From the NCBI GenBank assembly GCA_031310005.1, contig CM062380.1, positions 3,720,001 through 3,784,000 of the forward strand: a DNA stretch of 64,000 nucleotides, in the 5' to 3' direction. The notes under the pieces are model-generated. The model did not search any database. It was not told the origin of the DNA and saw nothing but the letters and a program-made list of their open reading frames with translations. Made by a program: the position numbers and the translations under genes. Of the stretch, positions 44,782 through 56,164 are shown one piece after another (position 1 is the first letter of the stretch; each line of letters starts with the position of its first letter). The DNA comes from Dactylellina haptotyla. Lineage: Eukaryota; Ascomycota; Orbiliomycetes; Orbiliales; Orbiliaceae.

Positions 44782-46861
44782 GCATGTATATATACTTAGA
44801 TAGAAAGCTGGAGGGGTTCGTTTTTCACTAAAAACTGTAATTATATAACTCACGGGAGTAAAGGGAAACACAAAAACTGATACCAATGTTAGAATATTTT
44901 ACTTGGCCAAGGTCAGAGTATGATGCGTCGGGCAAAACCATACACTGAAATTTGAACTGCGAGTGTTTGGATGCACTGCTATATATCCTTGTAGACAAAG
45001 ATACTTTAGTCGGGGGCTCCTACCAGAACGGAGATTTGAACTCCAGCTTTTACAACATAATACGCAAGGGAAGTAGCGAAGAACGATATTGCGATATTAT
45101 GATGATTGATAATTTGTACAATTAAATCGGGACTAGGGTTTCTTAACTGTAGTGGCTTGCAATACGAATAGCTTGTCACAGAATACTCTAGTTGCGCACG
45201 AGCGGTGGAGACCTTATTTAGCTTGAGAGTACTCACAGTATGCGCATATGCCACAAAGACGGGGTAAAAAATGTTACGAATACGAAACTAGGCTAAGCTA
45301 AAATAAAGAAACCCGTGAACTCGATAAAGCGTAGGTTCCGAACCGGGCAGCTGCCTTTAGACTATAGTGGCAGGCACAACTCTTAGACTTTGTCAATTTC
45401 TATATGTGTATAAGAAAGTTTTCGTATAAAACATGCACTGCGAGGCAAAGCAACAACCCGGCCCGAAACACTACGGAAAACTGCGATGGAAATTCGGTGT
45501 CTACACAACCCATAAAATCCACTAATATAGGCTGCGCATCTTTGATTCATCAGCGCATTAATAAATGTGCACGTCGGTTTATCACAGCCAGATTAGTTCC
45601 CGCTTGTTATAGAATGCTATGTATACACCAGATAACCACAACCACTAACTACAGTTCAGGTCGGAAGTGAAAGAATGCAGAATGGTAGAAGCTGTTTCGA
45701 ACTCAAAAATACAAACTTTAATCACGGGCTAAACACCATGCCGGATAACTTAATTTTTAAAATTAATGAACACTAGCATTGCTTGGGAGCCTCTAGTTTG
45801 TGCCGTGATCCGTGATAGGTGCGATTTTATTGGGCACAAATTGTGGCAGTCAATTCAGATCTGATAGAGCCCACGATATCCCTACGTCAAAGGGGTGTCT
45901 ACAGTCGGTTACATTCGAACGGTTGCTTGTTCTATTTGTAGCGAGCGGGGCACGAGGCTTACGAGGCTTCTGAGCCTCCACGGTTTCCGATGTTTCCTTT
46001 GTTTCCTTCCATGCATGGCGGGAATGTTAGACGACATCATATTCCCCCATCATTTCCCATGCAATTTCCGTTTCTGATCGACTGATATCGCGGGAAAATC
46101 CTAGCTCGCGCTCGCCTTTGGAGCCCATGGAGTCGTCTTGGCGACATTAAGGGGCACCGCTAGCCAACAGAATAACCGCCAAGACGAGCTTTTATCGTCG
46201 TCTTTACGTAACCGCCCCCCGAAAATAAGCTCGAAGCTAAGCAATCAAGATGCATCTTTTGAAGGGAAATGTAACGCCGTCTTTTCGGGCCTTTGGGGCT
46301 TAGGAGACCCGGGCCCGAATGAAACGAAGCAGGAGGGCAGAGTGCAGAGGGCAGAGTGCAGAAGGCAGAGAGCAGAAACGTTCAAAAAAACCTGGAGGAA
46401 GGCGGCACCAAATGCAGATGCAAAATGCATACGGCTGGCGTAGTTGAGATTGGCCACGTCGAAAGGGACCGGCGGTGGGCAATATCGCCATCCTTGCAAA
46501 AGTCCTCACTTAGCCAGGACGAAGCAGGTCAGACGGCGGATTTATCCACAAACTGGACGTCGTAAAGGGCAAAAGGGGAGGGCGGAGTAGCCTGAACCGA
46601 ATACGGGACTTGGAACAGGCTTGGCAAATGGCCAGCATTTATTAACGACGTCGAGCGACAGCGTCTCTGCCAATTTGCCATTCGCCTGTCATCCTCTTCG
46701 ACATATAACGTCTCCGGCTGCCAATTTCTGCCTCCCGGCGATGCCTGTTCGAGGTTCGGAACTCTCTCGCCCTTTATAACATCTGTACAATCTGCATGCC
46801 GGAGTAGTGTACCTTACGTCTCTCCTTACATCCACCCAGAACCGCCATCCCGTCACGATTC
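44782..46861. other. Intergenic region upstream of GT90
   Basis: About 2.1 kb with no recognised gene. From about 46080 the sequence becomes GC-richer and carries the 14-bp tandem repeat listed separately, then a probable promoter for the GT90 gene (TTTATAACATC near 46773). Confidence 0.5.
46335..46376. repeat. Three copies of a 14-bp tandem repeat
   Basis: GGGCAGAGTGCAGA occurs twice exactly (46335-46348, 46349-46362), followed by a third copy with two changes (46363-46376). It lies about 490-530 bp upstream of the GT90 start. Confidence 0.85.
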
Positions 46862-48247
46862 ATGTTGCAGCGGGCCCCCAAACTTGGCAAAAACGCCAAG
46901 CCGTTCCTCATCGCGACATTGGCCATCTTCACAACGTCCTTCGTCGCGCTCACAATCTACGACCCGCAGCTCGTCAAATTCCATGTCATCGACCGGTTCA
47001 AGGACCTGGGGCCGGGGTCTGACCCCAGCGGGAACGGCATCCTCGACTCTCTCTTGCGTGGAAACCAGATAGAAGCGTCGGGGAATAATACGGTGACCCC
47101 GTTCTCACCGCACGATGCGCGCAACTTCATCATGACCGAGAAGCAGTGCGAGGCTTCCTTCCCCGGGTTATTCGTTGAGATTGATCGGACCGTGGAGGAC
47201 CGCATGTCGAGAAAGATCACATTAGAGGAGTTGGAGGCGGTCAACAGCACAACCTACGGATACTTCCGAGGCATCATTTACAACCAGCAGGTATGTCTTT
47301 TACTTCATCACCTCACATGTCAATACCAGACGGAATCTAACACTTCGACCGAATAGTTGTACGTTTCGAAAATGGTCGACCCTAACTTCTCCCGTGGATT
47401 TGCCACCCTCATGGCAATGCACCGCGCTATCGTCACATCCCCTGAACCGCTCCCAAACATCGAGTTCACCTTCAACACCGCCGACTTCATCGACGAGCCC
47501 GCAGCCACATGGACTTATGCCCGCCGCTACGACGAGACCCTCAACTGGCTCATGCCCGACTTTGGCTATTGGTCCTGGCCGGAACCCAAAGTCGGCTCGT
47601 ACGACGAAATCCGCATCAAGGCCCTCATGGCCGAGGAATCCATGCCCTGGGAAAAGAAGATACCAAAGATCGTCTGGAGAGGCGCCACCCTCAAACTCCC
47701 CGTCCGTTTAGCACTGCTCGATCGCACCAACGAAGCCGAGTGGGCGGATGTGAAGGCGCTGGATTGGGGTAATCCGGAAAGTAAAGAGCACGACCTCCTG
47801 AGCATGTCGGACCACTGCCACTATCGATTCGTAGCCCACACGGAAGGACATTCATACTCCGGCCGGTTGAAATATCTGCAACAGTGTCGATCTGTAGTCA
47901 TCGCGCACGAACTGGAGTGGGTACAGCATTACCACTCGCTTCTGGTATCCGAAGGCCCGAACCAGAACTACGTGGTGTGCAAGCGGGACTTTTCAGATCT
48001 AGAAGAGGTAATCAAGGACTTAAGAGCAAACCCAAAGAAAGCGAAGAGAATTGCAGATAATTCGGTAAAGACGTTCAGGGATCGGTATCTGACGCCGGCC
48101 GCGGAGGCGTGCTATTGGAGGAAATTCATAAAAGCATGGAGGAGCGTGAGCTTTGAGCCAAAGCTGTTGGATGAGGCTGGGAACTTCCGTGGCGTCCCGA
48201 TCGAGTCGTTTATCCTGGAGAGAAGGACGGATTGGGTGCCCTACTAA
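46862..48247 (+). CDS. GT90 / CAP10-like glycosyltransferase
   Basis: Type II Golgi-membrane glycosyltransferase of the CAP10/GT90 family. Members add xylose or other sugars to glycans or capsule in fungi. Exons 46862-47290 and 47357-48247 (66-nt intron) give 439 residues. Residues about 14-33 form a signal anchor (FLIATLAIFTTSFVALTIY). The catalytic region in exon 2 contains YARRYDETLNWLMPDFGYWSWPE, KIPKIVWRGA, a SDHCHYRFVAHTEGHSYSGRLKYL segment split by His/Cys residues, and the late HSLLVSEGPNQNYV, all typical of the CAP10 domain. The N-terminal stem ends with EKQCEASFPGLF, also seen in this family. Donor sugar and acceptor cannot be deduced. Confidence 0.9.
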
Positions 48248-49823
48248 TATAACCTAATATTTTTACTTTCGGTATATGAGTATGTATATGTTGTAGTTAA
48301 CGTATTTTAGAAAGCGCTGGTTTCCGTGGAGCAGGCGTTTAATGGTTTTTTCTTTAATGGCATACCCTGTAAAAAGAACAAAATGGAGAGTTAATTCTAT
48401 CGGAGATGTGGAAATATTTAGTGATGTGAGGGAAGCAGTGATATATTTAGCAAGATAAATACAAATATACGATTAAACGCACCGAGACTAGGTCCCTAAC
48501 GTAGGACGCGATTAAATTGGCGAACGAGTGGCTCAGCGTTCAACAGCCCATTTGCATATCGTCGATAATTAAATATTCATTTAATTGTCGGGCACCGTGT
48601 CTGCGAACAAGACATACATGATATGAGATATGTGAAGAATACCAGTTCTCGTGGTAAGCCAGGTTCGCTCGCGAATTTATACACAGAGCGCTCGAACTCT
48701 TTGTAAGATAGCTTGTAAAATGTTACTACCTTACTTAGGGTGCAAGATGGCCGTCTCTTGACTATTAGGCCGTATACCCAATCCCTGTCACACTATCTAC
48801 GATATGGAACTCGTATAATTATCCTCATATGCATTCTTGTATAATAATTTGTTTTTAACGAGAAGGCTCGGATCCGCATGAAAAATACTAAGCTATAAAT
48901 GTCCCCAAAAATATTTCCCGGAAAATGATACATATACTATAAATCAAGTCCGCTAGATAAATAGAGTGCAGTTACATATTCTGCCATATTCTCGCTGTGT
49001 TTTCGGAGCATCTCTCTTCATCCATCCGTTCGGCAATTACTTCAATTCTCGGTGTACTCGATCTTAGATTTGCCTGAAATGATAACCTAACCCTAAAGCA
49101 ACAAAGACCGTTCGATGTTGCTACTTGGTTGGAATATGGCAGTCATTACATCTGGATACCGAGAGTGGTGAGTTTTCTGGCGGATTTGTTCATTGGTCGA
49201 TTTTGTACTCCTGTCGGTCGACCCAATAGCAACCCACAGCTTCTCACTTAGCCGCCAGCTTTTGGACGTCGTTCGAGCTGGCTCATTTTATATGATTAAA
49301 AAGTGTCATCCGGCGGAGATTGCTCGTTGTACTCCATATGTCAATTTCTTCGAACCTACAGGCAGGTAGATATAGTCTCTCTAATGCCACAATCATTTAT
49401 ACCAGAGTGGTATTGCGTTCTTTACCATGACTAGATGAGTAAGGAGAGCCTATTTATCGCTCATCTGTTGTTGATCTGCCACGAATCCCCATAACCTTAC
49501 GTGGCAGGCAGGTGTAGATCTAGGGCTGTCTAGTGGGGATTCAACCGAGGCCTAGTGCCTAGTTGAACAAAGATTCAAGTCTCTTCTATCTCAAAGAATG
49601 ATCTCTACCTGGAATATCACTTTCTTCATCGCTTTGGAATTATATAAACGAAAACATAAAGACTTAAAAAAAGAAACCCCATATATATATTCTCATGCGT
49701 GATAATTCAATCCCATTTGTGTATTCCAAAAAAAAGCCAGAAATTATCAATGATTAAGGTATCTCAATGTTATTTGTTCGTCAGAAGATTTTAAAACACC
49801 TCCCTAATGACCTGAAATTTCTA
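48248..49823. other. AT-rich intergenic region
   Basis: About 1.6 kb between the GT90 stop and the 3' end of the small membrane protein gene. No gene, RNA or element recognised. A single CCTAACCCTAA telomere-like stretch lies near 49086-49096. Confidence 0.5.
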
Positions 49824-50269
49824 TTATCGATAATACGGTGGGCCTCCATGCTGATACATTGGTTGACCGTCGCGAAGCTGCGCCTCCAGCATTCGCTCTC
49901 GTCGATAACGTGAGCGATTCGAGAGACAAAAGTATAGAAGCAGGCCGATAACAGGTATGAAAAAGGTAAATAGACACCAGAAGAGCTTTTTGAATATCCC
50001 ACGAGATGATCCGATGACCTCGACTGGGACAAATTGGCAGAAATTAGTTTTGGAAACACATTTCAAAGTATTCTGACTGGTATTCGGAAAGACTTACCCC
50101 AGACGATAATTACGAGAATTAGAAGAATAGCACCGACAACAATCCCAACGATTTGATATGTCAAGTTGTTATACGGCGAGTTCTTATCATTAAAAAAATT
50201 CGTATCGCTATCCGCCGGAGCGCAGGAAGCCAGTATCGGCAGTAAGCTGAGGAAAAATAGCCACAGCAT
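49824..50269 (-). CDS. Small two-pass membrane protein with signal peptide, unknown function
   Basis: Exons 50269-50098 and 50023-49824 (74-nt intron) give 123 residues. Order of features: signal peptide (MLWLFFLSLLPILASC), a short Asn/Asp-rich lumenal part, a first membrane segment (IVGIVVGAILLILVIIVW) interrupted at its end by the intron, and a second one after it (LFWCLFTFFIPVIGLLLYFCL). The C-terminal tail is basic and Gln/Tyr-rich (RYRRERMLEAQLRDGQPMYQHGGPPYY). I do not recognise a family. The coherent hydrophobicity on both sides of a clean GTAAGT/CCCAG intron makes the gene believable. The tail resembles cytosolic adaptor-binding tails rich in PPxY-like text, which is only a hint. Confidence 0.6.
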
Positions 50270-51878
50270 TTTAGGCGGTTGTTTTGGAACCAAAAGAATC
50301 TGAAAATCAACGAAATAGCACCGATTTCTGCCTGTCGAAACTATAGTCTGGGGAAAAGATATAAGTGGAGCTTCTAGTGGGAACCAGGAAAATCTAAGGA
50401 CTAGAATGGGGTTTTATAAAAAAGAGCAACTGTCCAGTTAGTTCTTTCCTGGCATCAACTCCAGGATGAATGTTGAGAATCGGTCTCGATGCATAATGAA
50501 AGCTACCGGAATTGCAACATCAATCCGTTTCTGCGGCGCAAAGTTGGGTTGACGAGTCCACTCGAGGCGAATTCGGGCGTCATGCAACGGCTAGTGCACG
50601 GCCCAGGCGCTACGGTGTTGGAGCCATAGCTACGAATCTTTCGAGTACAGATCCGAGGGCTGTTTTTTCTATGCGAGTATGGGAAGTTGTTATCGAGCTC
50701 AGGGTGCCCGAGGACACGCTAATCCAGTACTAACGCAAACTCTCTGCCTTTTACCTGCTGATTCGGCTGCACAACACTTTAAACAGTTCGCATGGTGCGG
50801 GTACGGTCCCGGTTCCTGGCACACACCGTTGGTCGGTGGGTAGATCTGGATGACGGAGCCAAGACTTCGTTAACCTCCCAATTGCTGTTCTGAATACTAA
50901 AAAGTTTGGGACCAAGCCTGGACAGAGTATTCATGCGGTCTAGTATGAGTAAATTTATATAGCACGCCTGGCCATCTCGCCATCTATGCATTTTTAGCTT
51001 TTGAAACGTTCGAAACCCACATCGTCGATGTGTTACCAGCAAAAACGACACACCCAACACAACAAATTCTCATTTAAGTGAGAGGCGAAACTGCCCATTT
51101 GCGGCCAAGCCAATCCTCTGGGACGTTCTAAGTTGGTGTAACTCACTACTCTCTACCATGATTGTACACTAACTTCGTCGATAGGGCGACACTATATCAA
51201 AAACGAAACCGAGCTGGTGAAATACCAGAGTGTGCCAAGCCCCTTCTCTTATCATCAAGTGTATACTGTTACTTATCTAAATGTTTAAACTGCCTTTGCG
51301 GATCTAGAAGTACTTGGAAGTTTCAAGGAGTATTGATCCTTCCATCTCCCAGAATTAGATACTCAAGCTAACAGCTGCAGTGATTGCTTCAGCGCACTGG
51401 ATATCGTCTGCAAACAGAATGAAGACCTGATTCATCCGTAATCATTGTGGTTCGAATCTAACTACGGGTCAAGAATGTGACAGGAGGAGAAGTTAGACGA
51501 ATGCTTCGGAACTTGCCGTTTGTTGCATCGCGGGCACTAGCACCCTCCCAAAACCTGTCAGGCCTAGGCCTCCGACTCGCTCGACTTCAATTATTTTTGC
51601 GGAAATTGCAATATTGGCAGAATGCGGCTGAAGTGGCGCAAAATCCTTCGAAAGGGATCAAAGAGTTGGGATGGATACAATGGTTATAGCCAAAAGACGA
51701 CCAAGGTCAAGTTCGTTAAATGCCTCCTTGGCCCGGCCAGCTGTTCCACAAGAAAGGTCCACTTTTCAACATTGGTGCTGCATCGAATCCTGGCCGCCGA
51801 GTCGCCTTACATCCTACGATACTATACGTTACATAAAGCAGTCTTGGAAGCCGACAACACATTTTCTCTTGAATAACA
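50270..51878. other. Intergenic region
   Basis: About 1.6 kb between two divergent genes, so it should contain both promoters. Short open frames at 50512-50733 and 51477-51876 show no domain. Nothing else is seen. Confidence 0.5.
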
Positions 51879-52820
51879 ATGGCTCGCGTCTCGCTCGTCA
51901 CCGTAGGCCTCGTGGTCGCCCTTTTTACCTCTCAATCGAGCGCGCAGGGTGCAATCACAGCAGGCGTATCAATCGTCTCTGATTCCGATTACATGACTGC
52001 CCGTCCCTGCATTCAAACGTGTATTTGGTATAATGGCGGTCTTGGTCGCGGCGGGAACTCTGGCTTCGACGACGTCGGCAAGGCACTGGGATGCGGGCAG
52101 TCACCCCTTAACGCCTGCTATTGCTCGAGTCGCCTGACGTCTAGCGCAACTAGCTATTTCAGCGGCTGCATACGAAGCCTCTGTACCGCCGTGACCGATC
52201 CAGCGGACCTGTCGAGCGCGCTCAGTATATACGGTCGTTACTGCGGTACAGCAATCGTGGAAGCGCAACAGACATAGCTATTTCAGCGGCTGCATACGAA
52301 GCCTCTGTACCGCCGTGACCGATCCAGCGGACCTGTCGAGCGCGCTCAGTATATACGGTCGTTACTGCGGTACAGCAATCGTGGAAGCGCAACAGACAAC
52401 GACCAGTGATAGTTCTTCAGCTAGCACAAGTGGCAGCGCCAGCGACAGCAGAACCGGGAGTGGAAATACCGTCTCAACAGCTGCACCCACCGGTGGATCA
52501 ACATCTCGTAAGTTCTGTCCGAATAGTTTCTTCATACCCCCAAATTAACAAGCATATGCTAATGTGGACATCCTTCGTGCTTTGAAGCAGCAAATGCGTC
52601 TTCCGGTCCATCATCCACAAGCTCTACCGGAAGTACAGAGCAGACAGGATCATCAAGCTCCGGGTTGACGACGACTTCCAAGATTGCGCTCGGCGTCGGG
52701 CTTGGGGTTGGAATCCCTCTACTGGGCCTACTTACTGCTATTCTGATAATACTACTAAGAAGAGGAAAGTCCGAGAACTACACGGATGTCGGGGGCATCG
52801 AAACTAGCCAAAGGCATTAA
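51879..52820 (+). CDS. Cys-rich extracellular domain membrane protein, interrupted by a tandem duplication
   Basis: The first frame (51879-52277) gives a signal peptide (MARVSLVTVGLVVALFTSQSSA) and an eight-cysteine CFEM-like domain (PCIQTCIWYNGG, ALGCGQ, NACYCSS, GCIRSLC, RYCG), then stops at TAG 52275. The reason is an exact 124-bp tandem duplication. After the second copy, the frame resumes with a Ser/Thr-rich linker, an 83-nt intron (52508-52590), a membrane helix (IALGVGLGVGIPLLGLLTAILIIL), a basic stop-transfer and a short cytosolic tail ending at 52820. Counting one copy only, the segments sum to 735 nt, in frame, 244 residues. So the ancestral gene was a type I wall-sensor-like protein. 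As it stands, a soluble 132-residue form would be made, or the duplication is an assembly error. Confidence 0.65.
52151..52398. repeat. Exact 124-bp tandem duplication
   Basis: Copies 52151-52274 and 52275-52398 appear identical. A GCGCAAC heptamer lies just before copy 1 (52144-52150) and near the end of each copy, so slippage or short-homology recombination could have created it. The length is not a multiple of three and shifts the host frame. Confidence 0.92.
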
Positions 52821-53091
52821 ATTAACCGAGACTCTGGGAGAGCCTACTTCTGTATAGCTACGCGATAGTTCTAGAAGAATATCGGTTTAGTCCGAGGAGC
52901 AGAACGTCTGGCGACTGCTCTCTATGAATGACTACACGAGATGCGAAAGGATCGAAGCTGAACTTAATATGATACTAAATTAACTGATAATTTACCATTT
53001 GCCAAAATAGTTAACTGTAAATGCGCCCGAAAACCTAGCCTACAAAAAAATAACACAGCGAAAATCTTGAAACAACTTAATATAGACTCGA

Positions 53092-55102
53092 TCATTTATT
53101 GCTTCCTGCGAGTTTATTCCAAGGAGCAAATACGTTCTTGCTCTTATCGAGGGTTGGTTTGAGCTCTGGGAAGTGTCTGATCAGGATATCCTTCATTCCA
53201 TTGTATTGAACCCAATGCAGTCCTTCCTTGGTATAGGTCTCTTCATTCCATTGTCCGGCGATGAATCGATCACTCTTAAGTCTTCGGCTTGCCATCAAGA
53301 TAAATACTCTGAAAGCAGTCTCACTGAAACCAAATCCCTTAGGAAGAGGCTCAGAGTGACTACCGACGAGCAGATCAACGAGTTCAATATTGCCACCATA
53401 TGCATCGCTTAGCTCCTTTGCAAGCTCCTTGTTTCCGCCCGTTAGTTCTTCAAAGGTCTTCGGAGCGGGCATACGGAGCATGCGGCGGAATTGGCAGTAG
53501 CGTGGAACACCTCTTTCTCGATCACGGAGGATATCAACAGTGCCCAAGTCCTTGATTTGACCATCTGGGGTAGGAAGATTCCGTAGGAAGTTTGGGTAGT
53601 TGAAGTTGGTAATAGCGCCGGGATAGTTGATACCGAAAGAATAGAATGCATCTGACATGGTAAGGCCTTCGTTGGATTTTGAGAGTGGGTCGCGAGATTT
53701 GGCGAAGAGCGTGTCTTCAATTTGAACAGTAGATACGTGCTTGCCTCCCTCAGCAACATCATAGAAGTCGATGTTGTCGGGGATCAAAGAGTGCATTCGG
53801 TATACAGAAACGAATTCCTCAGTCAAGGAGAATGGGACGCCAGAGTGGTCAACGCCAGAGCCTGGGATACCGCTGATGACTTCACTGGTTTTCGAGATGC
53901 GACCGAATAACTTGGTAAGTTTCTCACCAGCAAGACCCCACCAGTTGGCAGACATCGCGATTTGAAGTGCGGGGTGGGCAAGAATTGCTGGCGTCCATTC
54001 AACAGTGTGGATCTTTGCCATTAGGGCGCAGTTTACCAGGCGGGCTTTATCAAAGATTTGGTCGCTATATTGAAATTAGCAGATGAATTTCTAACTTAGA
54101 GGTTCACAAAGCCAACTTACCCAGTCCAGTCTGGATAGGCTTTTCTAAACATATCGCAGAGTTCATTGTGTTCGAGAGCGAAGACGGTGTGCAAAAGTTC
54201 CATTCCGATCCACCAGTTGTCGGTAAATCCGGTTCTCACATTACCCTTGTCATCACGAGGTAAGAATACGGGTCTGCCATTGTCGTCCTTTTCCAGTTCC
54301 AATTTACCATCTGGATGCTGAGTTCGCAGTGTCGTAGTGACTTCCTCTGTAGAGCCATATATTTGGGATCCATCCCACCATGAGGTGTTGGTATTCTTGT
54401 AGCCTGGGCAGCCGACATCAGAGGGGTCAAGCGTCATATCTGGTTTGGTGTGGTGGAGGAGCATTTTGCCGTGAGGCCATGTGTCACCGGAAGGCAGAGG
54501 GATATCAAAGTCGTCATCGCTCTGCATATTATTATTAGGTTAGATATCAATATTCTTTATCACCTGTACAGTGTATATATATTACATACTCTTTCATGGT
54601 TGAACCAATCGTGGGTTTGGAACTGAATCCAAGCGGCAGCCAGGAGGTTCAAAGTAGTAGCAGGAATGAAACCACCTTCTTTGCGTTTCATAAACTTCTC
54701 GCTGATCATTCTTGGGTTGGGTGTCCATAATTCTTCTTCTGTAGGTTTTGGAGTATACTGTCGAGGGAAGTTTCTGCCAAAGCGAATACCAGTGCACCCC
54801 ATGCGGGGTAGCTGCAATGAGTTAAATTTACCATCTGAGTGACGAGCGAAACGGTATCGTTCATCCTCGAGTGGATCCGAGTTTATAGTGCCTTGGGGTG
54901 CGGAAGTGGAGTAGCCATCGTGGAGATTTTCGGCGCGGAGTTCGACACGCAGAACACCTAGATTGAGCGCGCCAATGAAGCCAGGAAGTTTGTGCCAGGC
55001 AACAAACCTGTTCACAAAGTGAAATAATTTGACTCCAACACTCTCAAAGAATGAGGCCTTGAAAGATGGAGTGAGGACAGGAGCGTTATTCTTGTCCGCC
55101 AT
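53092..55102 (-). CDS. Fatty acid alpha-dioxygenase (haem peroxidase superfamily)
   Basis: Alpha-dioxygenase adds O2 to the alpha carbon of fatty acids, giving 2-hydroperoxides. Exons 55102-54590, 54521-54121 and 54064-53092 give 628 residues, as in plant alpha-DOX. The distal haem His164 is in QFQTHDWFNHE. WWDGSQIYGS and FALEHNELCDMF are the middle signature. KIHTVEWTPAIL follows. The catalytic Tyr393 and proximal haem ligand His396 lie in SVYRMHSLIPD. Residue numbers and spacing match Arabidopsis alpha-DOX1 (Tyr386/His389) closely. There is no P450 domain, so it is not a Ppo/linoleate diol synthase. No signal peptide is seen; the first 40 residues include an amphipathic FFESVGVKLFHFVNRFV helix that may touch membranes. 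Confidence 0.92.
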
Positions 55103-56164
55103 ATTTACGACCGCAGAGGTAAAGAGCCTTCAGTCGTATGCAGCTAACTACCAAAAAAGTGAGTAGGGCGCTGGAAAAAGCGAGCCGGTAGACTGGCAGC
55201 TCCTGGCGACATGGTATATAAGCACATACAAATCATATCACGTCGTTCACTAATTTGCGATAAGATTACTCGAGGGGTATTGAGCCCCGACCCCTTCAGT
55301 GAGCAATGCAGTTGGAGCTGCGATTCCGACCAGCGGCGTCGCTGCATATTTGGTGGTCAGCTGGCTGTGCCGCGGCGTCGCCTAGGCCGAATGTGATGTA
55401 ACTTTGTCAACACCCACCAATGAAACGCACCGAAATCCGTCAGACCGGTTCAGCTCGCACATAGGAGAAATATGTGGGATAGGGCTGAAAAACAGCCATT
55501 CGCTACGGACTTCGAAGTCAGGGAAAGCGGCAGGGTGAACCATGCCGCTTTCTTGCATTAGCCGGAATTTCTTGGAAAGAGGCGTTGCATGTTAAGTTCG
55601 GCTCAGAAAATGTGCATATCGCTCGTATCTTCTTTCATATCGGGTGCGCGCCCTGGCGTGTAACGCTCCTATCAGCGATTTCCCGGCTTATCTAGATCTT
55701 CACCCTGGCACTTTCACCTCCTGGTCACCGTTAGTAATTGGTAGGAAAAGATTGGTCTTACTCAAAGATGAGACTTGCGCCTCCCTAGCAATGTCAGCCC
55801 GCATTCGCACGGTTCGCTCACCCCGCCGTCCTACCCTTCAAATGTGATTTCAAAGGAATGGTAATTGGACGTAGGAATGTAGCGCAGCGCAGCGTTGTGA
55901 CTCCGGATAGAACTGCCTTAGCGACTCAGCTGAGCTGCTGGCAGTTACGTAAATTCTATTTCTTGACCTATACCTATCAATGATGGAATTGTGGATTTTA
56001 TAAAACGCGAACCCGGCCGCTATTGCGCTTTCACGCACGAGAGCGAGAGCAGATTTACCATCCTTGGCCCACGTAGCAGTTCACAATCATATACTCCTTC
56101 GTTAACAGTTCACCTCCTTAATATCAATCTCTCCCAAGACGATCTCACAGTAACTTCCTCCACA
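55103..56164. other. Divergent promoter region, alpha-dioxygenase / haem-thiolate peroxidase
   Basis: About 1.06 kb between divergent starts of two oxygenase-type genes, so it may be a shared promoter. A TATATAA-like element lies near 55214 (minus-strand use). No coding frame is recognised. Confidence 0.5.

Noticed and set aside
49086-49096. CCTAACCCTAA, possible interstitial telomere repeat
   Set aside because: Less than two units. This length is common by chance and also matches regulatory telo-box elements.
52234-52286. A possible intron that could splice out the 124-bp duplication
   Set aside because: Candidate donors in copy 1 joined to the TTTCAG in copy 2 give lengths of 53, 41 or 30, none of which restores the frame.
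53092-55102. Ppo-type linoleate diol synthase
   Set aside because: The protein ends at 628 residues with no C-terminal P450 domain, and its motifs and spacing fit alpha-dioxygenase instead.
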